This document shows, in pieces, positions 1 through 8,275 of a stretch of DNA of 64,000 bases. The stretch comes from Bacteroidaceae bacterium (GTDB lineage: Bacteria; Bacteroidota; Bacteroidia; Bacteroidales; Bacteroidaceae), in the NCBI GenBank assembly GCA_017555875.1, contig JAFZFN010000014.1:175701-239700 (forward strand), given 5' to 3'. A program made the position numbers and the translations under genes. Position 1 is the stretch's first letter; every line of letters begins with the position of its first letter. The notes under the pieces were generated by a model. The model was given only the letters and a program-made list of their open reading frames with translations. It was not told where the DNA came from and searched no databases.

Positions 1-672
1 CACCATGTAGTACACGTGGTTCACATTCTTGGCCCCCTCGTTCTTGTTGCCGATGACAATCTCGTGCGGGTCGGTGAGGTAATGCTTGGCGATGCCTGCA
101 ATCTCCTTGCTCATCGTAGCCGAGAAGAGCAGCGTGTTGCGGTCGCGGGGCACATCCTCGAGGATGCGGTTGATGCTGTCGGTGAAGCCCATGTTGAGCA
201 TCTCGTCGGCCTCGTCGAGCACCACGTCGCGCACGGTCGAGAGGTCCACCACGCCACGCTCCATGAGGTCGATGAGTCGGCCCGGTGTGGCCACGATGAT
301 GTGCACTCCTCGCCTGACGTTGCGTATCTGGTTCTCTATGGAGGTGCCGCCATACATGGGCACCACGCGCAGACCCTCCACATATTTCGCGAAGGCGGCC
401 AGGTCATCGGCGATCTGCAGGCACAGCTCACGCGTGGGGCTCAGGATGAGTGCCTGCGCATAGGGCAGCGTGGGGTCGGCCTTCTGGATGATGGGCAGTC
501 CGAATGCTGCCGTCTTGCCCGTGCCCGTCTGGGCCAAGGCTATCACGTCGTTGCCATTGCCCAAGAGGTAAGGTATCACCTCCTCCTGCACTGGCATGGG
601 GTACTCGAAGCCCAGCTCACTGATGGCTTCACATATCTCGGGCATCACGCCCAGCTCTTCAAATGTCTTCAT
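1..672 (-). CDS. DEAD-box RNA helicase, N-terminal part (cut by window edge)
   Basis: ATP-dependent RNA helicase that remodels RNA duplexes in ribosome assembly, RNA decay or cold adaptation. Reading leftward from ATG at 672, 224 codons stay open to the window edge. The helicase core motifs appear in order: Q-motif region (about residues 22-34), Walker A AQTGTGKT (47-54), PTREL (79-83), TPGR (129-132), DEAD (153-156) and SAT (184-186). The second RecA domain and the C-terminal tail, which would separate DeaD, RhlE and other subfamilies, lie outside the window. A consensus promoter and a tandem promoter-module array lie directly upstream. The family is certain from the motifs; the subfamily cannot be assigned. 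Confidence 0.95.
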   Translation of the reverse strand, partial: MKTFEELGVMPEICEAISELGFEYPMPVQEEVIPYLLGNGNDVIALAQTGTGKTAAFGLPIIQKADPTLPYAQALILSPTRELCLQIADDLAAFAKYVEGLRVVPMYGGTSIENQIRNVRRGVHIIVATPGRLIDLMERGVVDLSTVRDVVLDEADEMLNMGFTDSINRILEDVPRDRNTLLFSATMSKEIAGIAKHYLTDPHEIVIGNKNEGAKNVNHVYYMV

Positions 673-689
673 ATCCGCGTATTTGTTGA

Positions 690-697
690 CAAAGGTA
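690..697 (-). promoter_or_regulatory. Promoter of the DEAD-box helicase gene
   Basis: On the minus strand the -7 element is TACCTTTG, with TTG 20 bases further upstream. This matches the Bacteroidetes sigma-ABfr consensus and lies 18 bases before the start codon. Confidence 0.75.
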
Positions 698-900
698 GTG
701 CAAGCCGAGAGAAAATGCAAGTTTAGACTTGCGATTTTCCGAGGCGCAGCCTACCTTCAAGCTGCGAAGCAGATTAAAGGTGCGGTTAAGCGAGTGAAAA
801 ACAAGCTTGCTTGACTTTTTCTCAGCGAGCGAGAGTTCCTAAACGACTTGTCGTAAAGGTGCGGTTAGGCGAGCGAAAAACAAGTATTCACCAAGCCTCC
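690..900 (-). repeat. Tandem promoter-module array upstream of the helicase
   Basis: Three related modules read leftward. The -7-like octamers begin (in + coordinates) at 690, 775 and 854, spacings of 85 and 79. Only the gene-proximal copy ends in TTTG; the two others read CACCTTTA. The middle copy is followed by a hairpin (CTGC, TTCG-type loop, GCAG, then GAAGGT pairing back to ACCTT) and a GCTGAGAAAA-like tail. Confidence 0.7.
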
Positions 901-947
901 CCCTCATTTATGCATCATCAAATATTGCATATTCCCCAGCGAACCTC

Positions 948-955
948 TACCTTTG
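948..955 (+). promoter_or_regulatory. Promoter of the MazG-like gene
   Basis: TACCTTTG with TTG at 925-927, spacing 20 bases; start codon 32 bases downstream. Confidence 0.75.
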
Positions 956-986
956 TGCAACATATTATAACACACCTTTTTTATTT

Positions 987-1325
987 ATGAACAACCCATC
1001 CATCACCCTCAGCGAGGCACAGCAGCAGGCCGACGAGTGGATCAAGACCTATGGCGTGCGCTACTTCAGCGAACTCACCAACATGGCCATCCTCACCGAG
1101 GAGGTGGGCGAGCTGGCCCGCGTCGTGGCCCGCACCTATGGCGAGCAGTCCTTCAAGGAGGGCGAGACACCCAACCTCGCCGAGGAGATGGCCGACGTGC
1201 TCTGGGTGCTCGTCTGCATGGCCAACCAGACGGGCGTGGACCTCACCGAAGCATGGCAACAGACCATCGAGAAGAAGACCCGCCGCGACCACACACGCCA
1301 CAAGAACAATGACAAGCTGAGGTAG
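987..1325 (+). CDS. MazG-like nucleotide pyrophosphohydrolase
   Basis: Small all-alpha hydrolase expected to convert nucleoside triphosphates, including non-canonical ones, to monophosphate and pyrophosphate in the cytosol. The 112-aa protein carries the MazG metal-binding signature: an EEVGEL segment near residues 36-41 and EEMADVLW near residues 66-73, which form the Mg-binding EExxE and ExxD helices. The length fits single-domain MazG proteins rather than the long E. coli MazG. ATG at 987 follows a good promoter. It is a single-gene unit with a phage-gene fragment on the other strand downstream. The specific substrate cannot be read from sequence. Confidence 0.85.
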   Translation: MNNPSITLSEAQQQADEWIKTYGVRYFSELTNMAILTEEVGELARVVARTYGEQSFKEGETPNLAEEMADVLWVLVCMANQTGVDLTEAWQQTIEKKTRRDHTRHKNNDKLR

Positions 1326-1339
1326 TCCTCTGCCGCAAC

Positions 1340-1525
1340 ACCGCTCATGGCGGGCTGCAAATCGGCGGTCACCCAGTGACGGAATCGGCGGGCGCTCTCG
1401 AGCTTCGAGCCCATGATGAGGGCGTAGAGGCCGCTCTCGTTGATGAAGACCGCGTTGGTCTTGTAGTTAGAACCAGAGACCTGAATTAGGGCGGTGGTTT
1501 TGTCCTCACCATCCACATGCAACAC
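1340..1525 (-). pseudogene. BRO-N domain antirepressor fragment
   Basis: The minus-strand translation around 1345-1520 resembles the second half of the BRO family N-terminal domain found in phage antirepressors: a VDGEDKTT block, the segment NAVFINESGLYALI, and an ARRFRHWVT block before a proline. The first half of the domain and any C-terminal domain are missing, and the only start is a weak GTG at 1525. Below about 1340 the reading frame runs antisense through the MazG gene and has no family resemblance. I read it as the remnant of a decayed prophage or mobile gene. Family recognition is from motifs; exact edges are approximate. Confidence 0.6.
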
Positions 1526-1584
1526 TCCTCGCGTGGCGCACGCGCATTATGCGCGTATCTTTGGCTCAGCGAGTTACGCTGAGC

Positions 1585-1810
1585 AATTAGGAATTAGGAG
1601 TTAGGAATTAGGAATTGGAAAAGGCCAAAATCTGTGTCATCTGTTCAATCTGTTGACAAAAAAAATCAACACGATGACACTGATTAAACAGATTATCAGC
1701 GTCGCTACCGCTCGCTGGCCGTCCGGAGGGATGCGAGCAGCGCGACGCATGAAATCTGTGTAATCTAGAAAGAAAAATATTAGATGAAATCCGAGTAATC
1801 TGAGTAATCT
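1585..1810. repeat. Intergenic repeats (TTAGGAA heptamers and AATCTGTGT units)
   Basis: 1585-1618 is a 7-bp-period repeat with unit TTAGGAA/G. From about 1628 to 1810 there are scattered units of AATCTGT/GTAATCTGA with roughly 9-bp period, including an inverted pair around 1640-1680 (GTCATC...GTTGA / TCAAC..GATGAC). No credible gene is present. Confidence 0.6.
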
Positions 1811-1964
1811 GTGGTTAGTAAAGACGTAATTATGTTAGTCTGCGCAGCGCGACGCGTCTTTGTGCGAAATCGCATATCTCTTTGTGTGCGTGGCGGTTGC
1901 GCAGAGCACTTTGCAGAACTTTGCAGAAGATTGCAGTATGTCGGGATGCCAAAAATAGATGTAG

Positions 1965-1972
1965 TACCTTTG
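1965..1972 (+). promoter_or_regulatory. Orphan promoter in the 1526-2229 spacer
   Basis: TACCTTTG in a good context. The only rightward reading frame after it starts at ATG 2029 with a hydrophobic stretch (LLKVLIVVLIALLA) but then runs antisense into the CoA-transferase gene, so it is not called as a gene. Apart from this, the repeats and the terminator at 2165-2205, I see nothing in 1526-2229. Confidence 0.45.
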
Positions 1973-2164
1973 CATTGTCAATCGATGACAAGCGTTTCGC
2001 TCGTTTGTGTGATCTTTGAAATTTGAAAATGAACCGTCTGGAAGGCAAGTTGCTCAAAGTGTTAATCGTGGTGCTCATCGCCTTGCTGGCACGTTCGGTG
2101 TGGTCGTGGCCTTGTGCTGCTTGGTCTTATGATGATGTAGGTGCATGTTTAAAACGGATAGGGG

Positions 2165-2205
2165 TAAAAAACAGAGGCAGGGCGTGTCATCGTAACGCAC
2201 CCTGC
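2165..2205 (-). terminator. Terminator of the CoA-transferase gene
   Basis: Arms 2177-2186 (GCAGGGCGTG) and 2196-2205 (CGCACCCTGC) pair with one mismatch and one G-T; reading leftward they are followed by TTTTTT. Confidence 0.75.
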
Positions 2206-2229
2206 ATCTTATTTGTTTATTCGTTGCTT

Positions 2230-3723
2230 TTACACCAGCTTGCTCCAGTCGGTAAGGCGCATGTCGCCCTTCTCCATGAGTGCCTGGTGCATGCCGAAGG
2301 CGGCACGGAGGTTGTGGCACGTGTGGCCCTTGGTGGAGTGGTGCAGGTAGTCCCACAGGAGCTGGCGGTAGTCGGGGTGCGCGCAGTTCTCGATGATGGC
2401 CTTGGCACGCTCCATGGGGCTCTTGCCACGGAGGTCGGCGATGCCCTGCTCGGTGATGAGGATGTTGACACTATGCTCGTTGTGGTCCACATGCGATACC
2501 ATGGGCACGATGGCGCTGATGGCACCATTCTTGGCCGTTGAGGGGCATGAGAAGATGGAGATATAGGCGTTGCGGGTGAAGTCGCCCGAGCCGCCGATGC
2601 CGTTCATCATCTTGGTGCCGCAGACGTGGGTGGAGTTCACATTGCCATAGATGTCGGCCTCGAGGGCGGTGTTCATCGAGATGAGGCCTATGCGGCGTGC
2701 CACAGCGGGGTGGTTGGATATCTCCGAGGGGCGCAGGATGAGCTTGTCCTTGAAGAAGTTGATGTCCTCGTAGATGCTCTTGAGACCCTCGTTGCTGACG
2801 CTGAGCGAGCAGGTGCTGCCAAACTTGCAGCGGCCCGAGCGGATGAGGTCGATGACGGAGTCTTGGATGACCTCGGTGTACATCTCGAAGGCGGGCACCG
2901 TGGGGTCGGCACCGAGGGCACCGAGCACGGCATTGGCCACATTACCCACACCGCTCTGCAGGGGCAGGAAGCTGGGAGGGATGATGCTGCGCTTGAGGTC
3001 GCTGATGAGGAACTGGGCCACGTTGTGACCTATCTGCAGGGTGATGGGGTCGGGGTCGGTGAAGGGGCGTGCCTCGTCGGGGAGGTTGACCTCGACGATG
3101 CCTACGATCTTGGCAGGGTCTACCTGGATGTAGGGCGCACCGATGCGGTCGCTGGGGCGGTAGACAGGGATCTCTCGGCGCAGGGGCTGGTCGAGCGGCT
3201 CGTAGATGTCGTGCAAGCCCTTGGGGGCAGTGCCGTAGGCGGTGTTGAGCTCGATGATGATCTTGTCGGCCATGCGAGCCACGGTGGGAGCGATGCCCAC
3301 ACCTGCTGTGAGGTATATCTTGCCACAGGGGGTCACCTCGCAGGCCTCGAGGATGGCCACGTCGACCTTGCCCAGGAAGCCATAGCGCAGGTCTTGCGCC
3401 ATCTGTGAGAGGTGTATGTCGTTATAGGCAATCTCGCCTGCATTGACAGCCTTGCGGAAGTCGGCATTCGTGGTGTAGGGAGCGCGGTAGCGCAGGGCCT
3501 TGGCGCGGGTGAGGGCACCGTCGCACGAGTCGCCCGTGGAGGCGCCGGTGAAGAGACCTATCTGAAATGGACGGCCCGCAGCATGCTCTGCCTCGGCGAG
3601 GCGGGCAATCTCGGCGGTCACTGTCTTGGGGGTTCCTGCCGGTGTGAAACCACCCAGACCTACGTTGTAGCCATGCTTGACATGGCTGGCAGCTTCGGCT
3701 GCTGTGATGATATTGAAACTCAT
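2230..3723 (-). CDS. Acetyl-CoA hydrolase/transferase family, probable succinate:acetate CoA-transferase
   Basis: Class I CoA-transferase that swaps CoA between short-chain acids. In Bacteroidales it is usually linked to succinate/propionate or acetate metabolism. The 497-aa protein begins MSFNIITAAEAA at ATG 3723; a longer GTG start at 3741 adds only six residues. Visible family features are an N-terminal glycine-rich GLGGFTPAG, a central QSGVGNVANAVLGALG segment, MYTEVIQDS (its Glu is the likely catalytic residue by family comparison) and a C-terminal GIGGSGDFTRNA. The length matches the ScpC/AarC-type family of about 500 aa. It is a single gene with its own promoter and terminator. Transferase versus hydrolase activity cannot be decided from sequence. 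Confidence 0.9.
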   Translation of the reverse strand: MSFNIITAAEAASHVKHGYNVGLGGFTPAGTPKTVTAEIARLAEAEHAAGRPFQIGLFTGASTGDSCDGALTRAKALRYRAPYTTNADFRKAVNAGEIAYNDIHLSQMAQDLRYGFLGKVDVAILEACEVTPCGKIYLTAGVGIAPTVARMADKIIIELNTAYGTAPKGLHDIYEPLDQPLRREIPVYRPSDRIGAPYIQVDPAKIVGIVEVNLPDEARPFTDPDPITLQIGHNVAQFLISDLKRSIIPPSFLPLQSGVGNVANAVLGALGADPTVPAFEMYTEVIQDSVIDLIRSGRCKFGSTCSLSVSNEGLKSIYEDINFFKDKLILRPSEISNHPAVARRIGLISMNTALEADIYGNVNSTHVCGTKMMNGIGGSGDFTRNAYISIFSCPSTAKNGAISAIVPMVSHVDHNEHSVNILITEQGIADLRGKSPMERAKAIIENCAHPDYRQLLWDYLHHSTKGHTCHNLRAAFGMHQALMEKGDMRLTDWSKLV

Positions 3724-3755
3724 AGGTTCGCTAATTTTCACGGTTTATCGGATGG

Positions 3756-3763
3756 CAAAAGTA
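3756..3763 (-). promoter_or_regulatory. Promoter of the CoA-transferase gene
   Basis: Minus-strand TACTTTTG, an exact TAnnTTTG match, 33 bases upstream of ATG 3723. Confidence 0.65.
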
Positions 3764-3835
3764 GTATATGGTAATAAGAAATGCAAATATCGGTGAGTTT
3801 TTTTTCGCTCACTTGTTTTTTCGCTCGCTTATTCG

Positions 3836-3843
3836 TACCTTTA
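3836..3843 (+). promoter_or_regulatory. Probable promoter of the DUF4843 operon
   Basis: TACCTTTA (last base differs from consensus) preceded by TTTTCGCTCGCTTATTCG, the same context as the promoter modules elsewhere in the window. It lies 33 bases upstream of ATG 3876. Confidence 0.5.
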
Positions 3844-3875
3844 CCACCATAAAGACAACCAACGAAGATAAAGTT

Positions 3876-5219
3876 ATGAAAATGTCACGCTTGATACCAT
3901 GGCTATTGTGCCTGCCCATCATGTTTGCTGCCTGCGAGAAGCAGGAGCCCGAGCTCTTCGATGAGGCGAGCAACGGAGCCTATTTTGACTACGAGTACGC
4001 AGCCGACTACAACAAGACGCTCAACTTCAGCAACCACATCGTAGGGCACCCCGACACGGTGAGTATGACATTGAAGGTCAAGCTTATGGGGTATCTCGAG
4101 GATGAGGCTCGCACCCTCTCGGTGAAGACGAAGGCCATCGCAGGATATGAACTGGCAGGCGTGTCCATCGACGAGACGGTGTTTGCCAATAAAGAATATG
4201 AGAAAGACATCGAGGTCAAGGTGGCCAGACCTGAGGCCGAGGACCGCCTCTATGCTGTGTGCATCTATCTCGACAGCGACAATGGGGTAGGGGCATCGGT
4301 CAGCGGTAAGGACTCGATAAACCTCTTTGTCACCTGCGCTTATGAGCGACCCGAGGTGTGGTATAGCCACATGGACACCTACCTAGGGGGGTGGAGCAGA
4401 GAGAAGCATATCTTCCTTGCCGAGCACACGGGTGACAACCACTTCTATGACCGCCTCTTCGACAGCGCTGTGGGATTGCACCTCTTCGACTCTATCGTGG
4501 CGCTCAACGTGAGTGCTGTGAACGTACTGCTCGCCCAGGAGCCTGCTGAGGCTATCGTGCCCGACCTGCCCATCCTCAAGGAGACAGACTACCCTGCCTA
4601 CATCAAGCCCTACTTCTGGGATGAGCATGAGGCGCTGCTGGGACTCTACCGAGCCAGCAAGTTCTGCCGATTTACCACCTTGCTGGGTGGCTCCAACACG
4701 AGAGACATCGCAGCCCTCTACGCCAGTGACGAAGGGCAACAGCAGATGGTCAAGCGAGCTGCGGAGTTTCACAACGACGACGTGCTCGAGATGCTCAATC
4801 TCTACTATGGCTATGCCGAACAGGGCTACACCATAGGCAAGCTTAAGCAACTCTTCTGGGTGCAGATGCGCAACGATGCCGACTATAATGTGCGCATCCC
4901 CTACTGGTGGGACGACCCCCACGGCCTCGGCACGGCCGACATCGTGAAGCACTACTTCGGTGAATATGATGCCGACAAGTACCAGTTCATGCTGAAGACA
5001 ATGATGAAGGAAGATGGGGAAGAAAACTTCGTGGCAGCCTCATTGCTCCCCTTCGTGCGCAATGTCGACGCTGGCACCTATGAGTGGGACACCACCCAGC
5101 TAGGCACCAAGAACCTCGCTGGCGAGGAGCGCATCAAGGAGTGCTACCGCATCATCAAAGCCAAGAATGACAGTAATCCCCCATCGCGACGACACGATTT
5201 CCCTAAGCTAGATATTTGA
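3876..5219 (+). CDS. DUF4843 domain-containing lipoprotein
   Basis: Predicted outer-membrane-associated lipoprotein of unknown function. The 447-aa protein has a signal peptide ending in a lipobox (PIMFAAC, Cys20), then an N-terminal region typical of DUF4843 (ELFDEASNGAYFDY...) and a tryptophan- and tyrosine-rich C-terminal part. ATG 3876 is chosen because it puts the signal peptide at the N-terminus. It is the first gene of a five-gene rightward operon with a PKD-like lipoprotein and three TlpA-family proteins. In related Bacteroidales such genes usually sit downstream of a SusC/SusD pair, but none is present here. The assignment rests on overall resemblance and context. Confidence 0.75.
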   Translation: MKMSRLIPWLLCLPIMFAACEKQEPELFDEASNGAYFDYEYAADYNKTLNFSNHIVGHPDTVSMTLKVKLMGYLEDEARTLSVKTKAIAGYELAGVSIDETVFANKEYEKDIEVKVARPEAEDRLYAVCIYLDSDNGVGASVSGKDSINLFVTCAYERPEVWYSHMDTYLGGWSREKHIFLAEHTGDNHFYDRLFDSAVGLHLFDSIVALNVSAVNVLLAQEPAEAIVPDLPILKETDYPAYIKPYFWDEHEALLGLYRASKFCRFTTLLGGSNTRDIAALYASDEGQQQMVKRAAEFHNDDVLEMLNLYYGYAEQGYTIGKLKQLFWVQMRNDADYNVRIPYWWDDPHGLGTADIVKHYFGEYDADKYQFMLKTMMKEDGEENFVAASLLPFVRNVDAGTYEWDTTQLGTKNLAGEERIKECYRIIKAKNDSNPPSRRHDFPKLDI

Positions 5220-5293
5220 TAACTGAGAGCACAGAGGCGAAGGGCCTAGACCCTCCCCGACGTGCCTCCCAGCAGAACACTAAAAAATCACAC

Positions 5294-7030
5294 ATGAGAA
5301 AAGTCATGAAACATCTATCCGCATACCTCCTCGTAGCACTTGCGCTGACGAGCTGCTACCAAGACCAAGGCAACTACGACTACACCCTCGACACGATGAA
5401 CGAGATACAGACCGTCACCTTCACCCCCTCTGTAGTAAAAGGTGCAGGAGGCGACATGATCGAGGTGCAGCAAGCGCTCGATAAGGACAGCTGCACACGA
5501 CGCATCGAGGCAGTTGTGGAGCAATCGCTGGCAAAGACACTCGACGAACTCGACTTCTACTGGTGCCGCGCCTATGTCAATGAGCAGGGCAAGGGAGTCA
5601 GAGACACCTTGCGCACCAAGGGATACATGGAAGTCACCCTCCCCGTGGGCAAGCCCATGACGTATGACATCTTCTTGCGCATCCACGACCGCAGCACCGA
5701 CCTCTCACACTACTCCTCGTTCAAACTGGTCACGCGCCCCGTGTTCAAGAACAGCCTCTTCGTGCTCCATGGAGCTGAAGGACAGCATCAGCTGGGCAAC
5801 ATCGAGGTCATCGGAAACGAGACCAAGATATACACCGATGTGAAGACCGTCACTCGCGACGAGAATCGCTACGAGAATGTCACGGGACTGGGCTATGCTA
5901 CCTTCCTCAACATCCCCGACGACCTCTCCTATATCGGCGAGACTAGCACGCTTACACTCTATGCCGACGATGGCACCACCCGCGCCTATGACCCTCACGG
6001 CATGAAGGTGAAGTACACCGCAGAGCAGATGTTTCACACCGTGAGCGATACCTTCGCCTACCGCCGTACCGTGCAGACAGGCGACCCATCAAACTTTACC
6101 CAGTATCGCGTGGTCCTCACCGAGACGGGCGAGGTCTATGTAGGCAATCACGTGCATGCTCTCTACAGACCCGGTGTGGCCTGTGAAAACAACCCCGACG
6201 TGTTGCACCAGACCGACTATGCCATCACTGCCGCTACCATCACCCACAACCGTTTTCTCCTGTGGGATGCCCGTCACGGACGCTTCCTCTATGCATCCAA
6301 GGCTGACAACGGCTTTGCCCGCGACGAGGCAAACTCGATCAAACCCAGCTACATCTCAGCCAATCCGTTACTCGATGCCCATGTGCAGATGCAAACGCTG
6401 CTGCATAAGCCAGCCGAGATGACCGCAGTGATGGGCTATGTCAATTATCGTGACAACTATGAGCAGCAGAACACTTACTTCATCTTCCAAGACGAAGCGA
6501 CGGGCAACTATTATCGCTACGAGCTCCTCAAACTCGACATCGGAGACGGGAGCAAGGCCCATCAGCGCCGCGGCGTCGACGGTGAGGCCGAGCAACCTGC
6601 AGCCTATGCCATCGTGAATGAGAAGCATCTCGAGGGACTCACCCCCACCTACGCAAGCACCATCACCTACAACTCGTGGTTCACCACATCGAACCTCTTC
6701 TTTGCCGAGGAGGGTACCGTCTACCGATACAATGTGTCCAACGGAGACCGCTATCCCATATATGTCGCTCCCGAGGGATACAAGGTGACACAGATTAAGT
6801 TTCGCGCCGAAGACAGCTCGGTCTTCAGCGACGACCTGGGGCTCCACCTCGACATCGTCCTCTATGATGGCACACACGGAGCCATTGCCGAGGTCAAGCT
6901 CACCACTGCAGCCGACATCGACGATGACTATCCCACGCTCCTCTACGACACCGACAATCAAGGCCAACGCTGGGGAGAGATACACGACATACAGTTTACC
7001 AACGACTATATATATAAGATGGTGTACTGA
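5294..7030 (+). CDS. PKD-like family lipoprotein
   Basis: Predicted surface or periplasmic lipoprotein, probably ligand-binding but of unknown ligand. From ATG 5294 the 578-aa protein has a signal peptide and lipobox (ALALTSC, Cys21) followed by YQDQGNYDYT, the characteristic start of the Bacteroidetes PKD-like family. The remainder is beta-rich with many aspartate and tyrosine residues and no catalytic motif that I recognise. The gene starts 75 bases after the DUF4843 gene with no promoter or terminator between, so the two are probably co-transcribed. Upstream in-frame alternatives lack a signal peptide. Role in nutrient capture is inferred from the family's usual neighbours. Confidence 0.75.
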   Translation: MRKVMKHLSAYLLVALALTSCYQDQGNYDYTLDTMNEIQTVTFTPSVVKGAGGDMIEVQQALDKDSCTRRIEAVVEQSLAKTLDELDFYWCRAYVNEQGKGVRDTLRTKGYMEVTLPVGKPMTYDIFLRIHDRSTDLSHYSSFKLVTRPVFKNSLFVLHGAEGQHQLGNIEVIGNETKIYTDVKTVTRDENRYENVTGLGYATFLNIPDDLSYIGETSTLTLYADDGTTRAYDPHGMKVKYTAEQMFHTVSDTFAYRRTVQTGDPSNFTQYRVVLTETGEVYVGNHVHALYRPGVACENNPDVLHQTDYAITAATITHNRFLLWDARHGRFLYASKADNGFARDEANSIKPSYISANPLLDAHVQMQTLLHKPAEMTAVMGYVNYRDNYEQQNTYFIFQDEATGNYYRYELLKLDIGDGSKAHQRRGVDGEAEQPAAYAIVNEKHLEGLTPTYASTITYNSWFTTSNLFFAEEGTVYRYNVSNGDRYPIYVAPEGYKVTQIKFRAEDSSVFSDDLGLHLDIVLYDGTHGAIAEVKLTTAADIDDDYPTLLYDTDNQGQRWGEIHDIQFTNDYIYKMVY

Positions 7031-7104
7031 TTGTAGGTTGCCTCCATTGAGCTGCTGAATAAATCTATCGTGTCACTCTATATATTAACGATAATAAAAC
7101 AAAT

Positions 7105-8205
7105 ATGAAGAAAACAACACTATTTGCACTCATGCTTATCTGCTCGCTGGCCTCTATGGCACAGACGGGAAACACGACGATAAAGGGTAGCGTCGAGGGC
7201 ATCAAAAAGGGACGCCTCTACCTGCTCACTCGAGCCTCCGAGGAGAAGACCGACACACTGGGCTACTGCGACTTTAAGCGCGGACGATTCAAACTCACTG
7301 CCACAATAGCAGAGCCCGTGGTGGCTCAGCTCGTGGTGGATGGTTTTGCTGGTGGCTTTATGCTCTTTGCCGAGCCTGCAACGGCCTACGAGGCCTGTCT
7401 CAGTGAGGGAGCCAACTTCTACATCAGAGGCGGAAAACTCAACGATAGCTACACGGCTCACATGCACGTGGCCGACTCTTTAGGACAGGTCGTAGCTGGG
7501 TTGCAGGGACGATACGACGCCCTACGCACCGCGAAGAAGTTTCGCAGTGCAAGCCAGACTAACGATTCACTACGCGTGGAGCAAGAAAAGCTGAGAGGAC
7601 TGCAAACGGCTTTCCTCGATTGCAACAATGACAACATCATCATGGCCTACACGGTGTACTCAAACATCATGATGCGCGAGGCCAACCTTGGCGAAACGCG
7701 CCGTCTGTATGCCACATTGGGCGAGAGAGCCAAGGCTTCACAATATGGACGCATGATAGAGGAGCGCATCATACGCATGGCTAAAACTGAGGGAGGAGCG
7801 CAAGCACCCGACTTCACTCTGCCCGACTCTACGGGCCACCTCGTGACCATGAGCGAGGTGAAGGCAAAGGTGAAGATCATCGACTTCTGGGCATCGTGGT
7901 GCGGACCTTGCCGTCTCAACAACCCCGCCTTGCGCAAACTCTATGAGGAGTTCCATGACAAAGGACTGGAGATTATTGGCGTATCGCTCGACACGAATAA
8001 GGCCGCATGGATAAAAGCCATCGAGAAAGATGGACTCAGCTGGATAAACCTCTCGTCGCTCAAGGGGTGGCAATGTGATCTCGTGCCGCTCTACAGCATC
8101 AAGGGAATACCTGCCCTCTTCGTGCTCGATGAGAACAACAACATCATCGCCACAGGACTGAAAGGCGAGCCACTGCAACGCTTCGTAGAGGAGAGGTTGA
8201 AATGA
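7105..8205 (+). CDS. TlpA-family thiol-disulfide oxidoreductase with DUF4369 domain (copy 1)
   Basis: Exported thioredoxin-fold protein expected to reduce or isomerise disulfides in the periplasm. The 366-aa protein has a signal peptide (to about SLASMAQ), a DUF4369-like N-terminal domain (about 25-110), a helical middle region, and a thioredoxin domain with the active site WASWCGPC (Cys266, Cys269) and the cis-proline loop near GIPALF. It is the third gene of the operon and the first of three related tandem genes. Its substrates may include the two lipoproteins upstream, though that is inference. Confidence 0.9.
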   Translation: MKKTTLFALMLICSLASMAQTGNTTIKGSVEGIKKGRLYLLTRASEEKTDTLGYCDFKRGRFKLTATIAEPVVAQLVVDGFAGGFMLFAEPATAYEACLSEGANFYIRGGKLNDSYTAHMHVADSLGQVVAGLQGRYDALRTAKKFRSASQTNDSLRVEQEKLRGLQTAFLDCNNDNIIMAYTVYSNIMMREANLGETRRLYATLGERAKASQYGRMIEERIIRMAKTEGGAQAPDFTLPDSTGHLVTMSEVKAKVKIIDFWASWCGPCRLNNPALRKLYEEFHDKGLEIIGVSLDTNKAAWIKAIEKDGLSWINLSSLKGWQCDLVPLYSIKGIPALFVLDENNNIIATGLKGEPLQRFVEERLK

Positions 8206-8275
8206 CAAAGACAAGGATGAAGGCAACACGGAGAGCTTTGTTCATGAAGTATTGACCCATAAAACAATAGCAATA

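Noticed and set aside
16..726. Long rightward open frame at the window start
   Set aside because: It is the antisense shadow of the DEAD-box helicase, whose minus-strand translation has every helicase motif.
2626..3408. Rightward 260-codon frame across the CoA-transferase gene
   Set aside because: Repetitive Gly/Val/Glu/Asp-rich antisense translation of a codon-biased gene; no family features.
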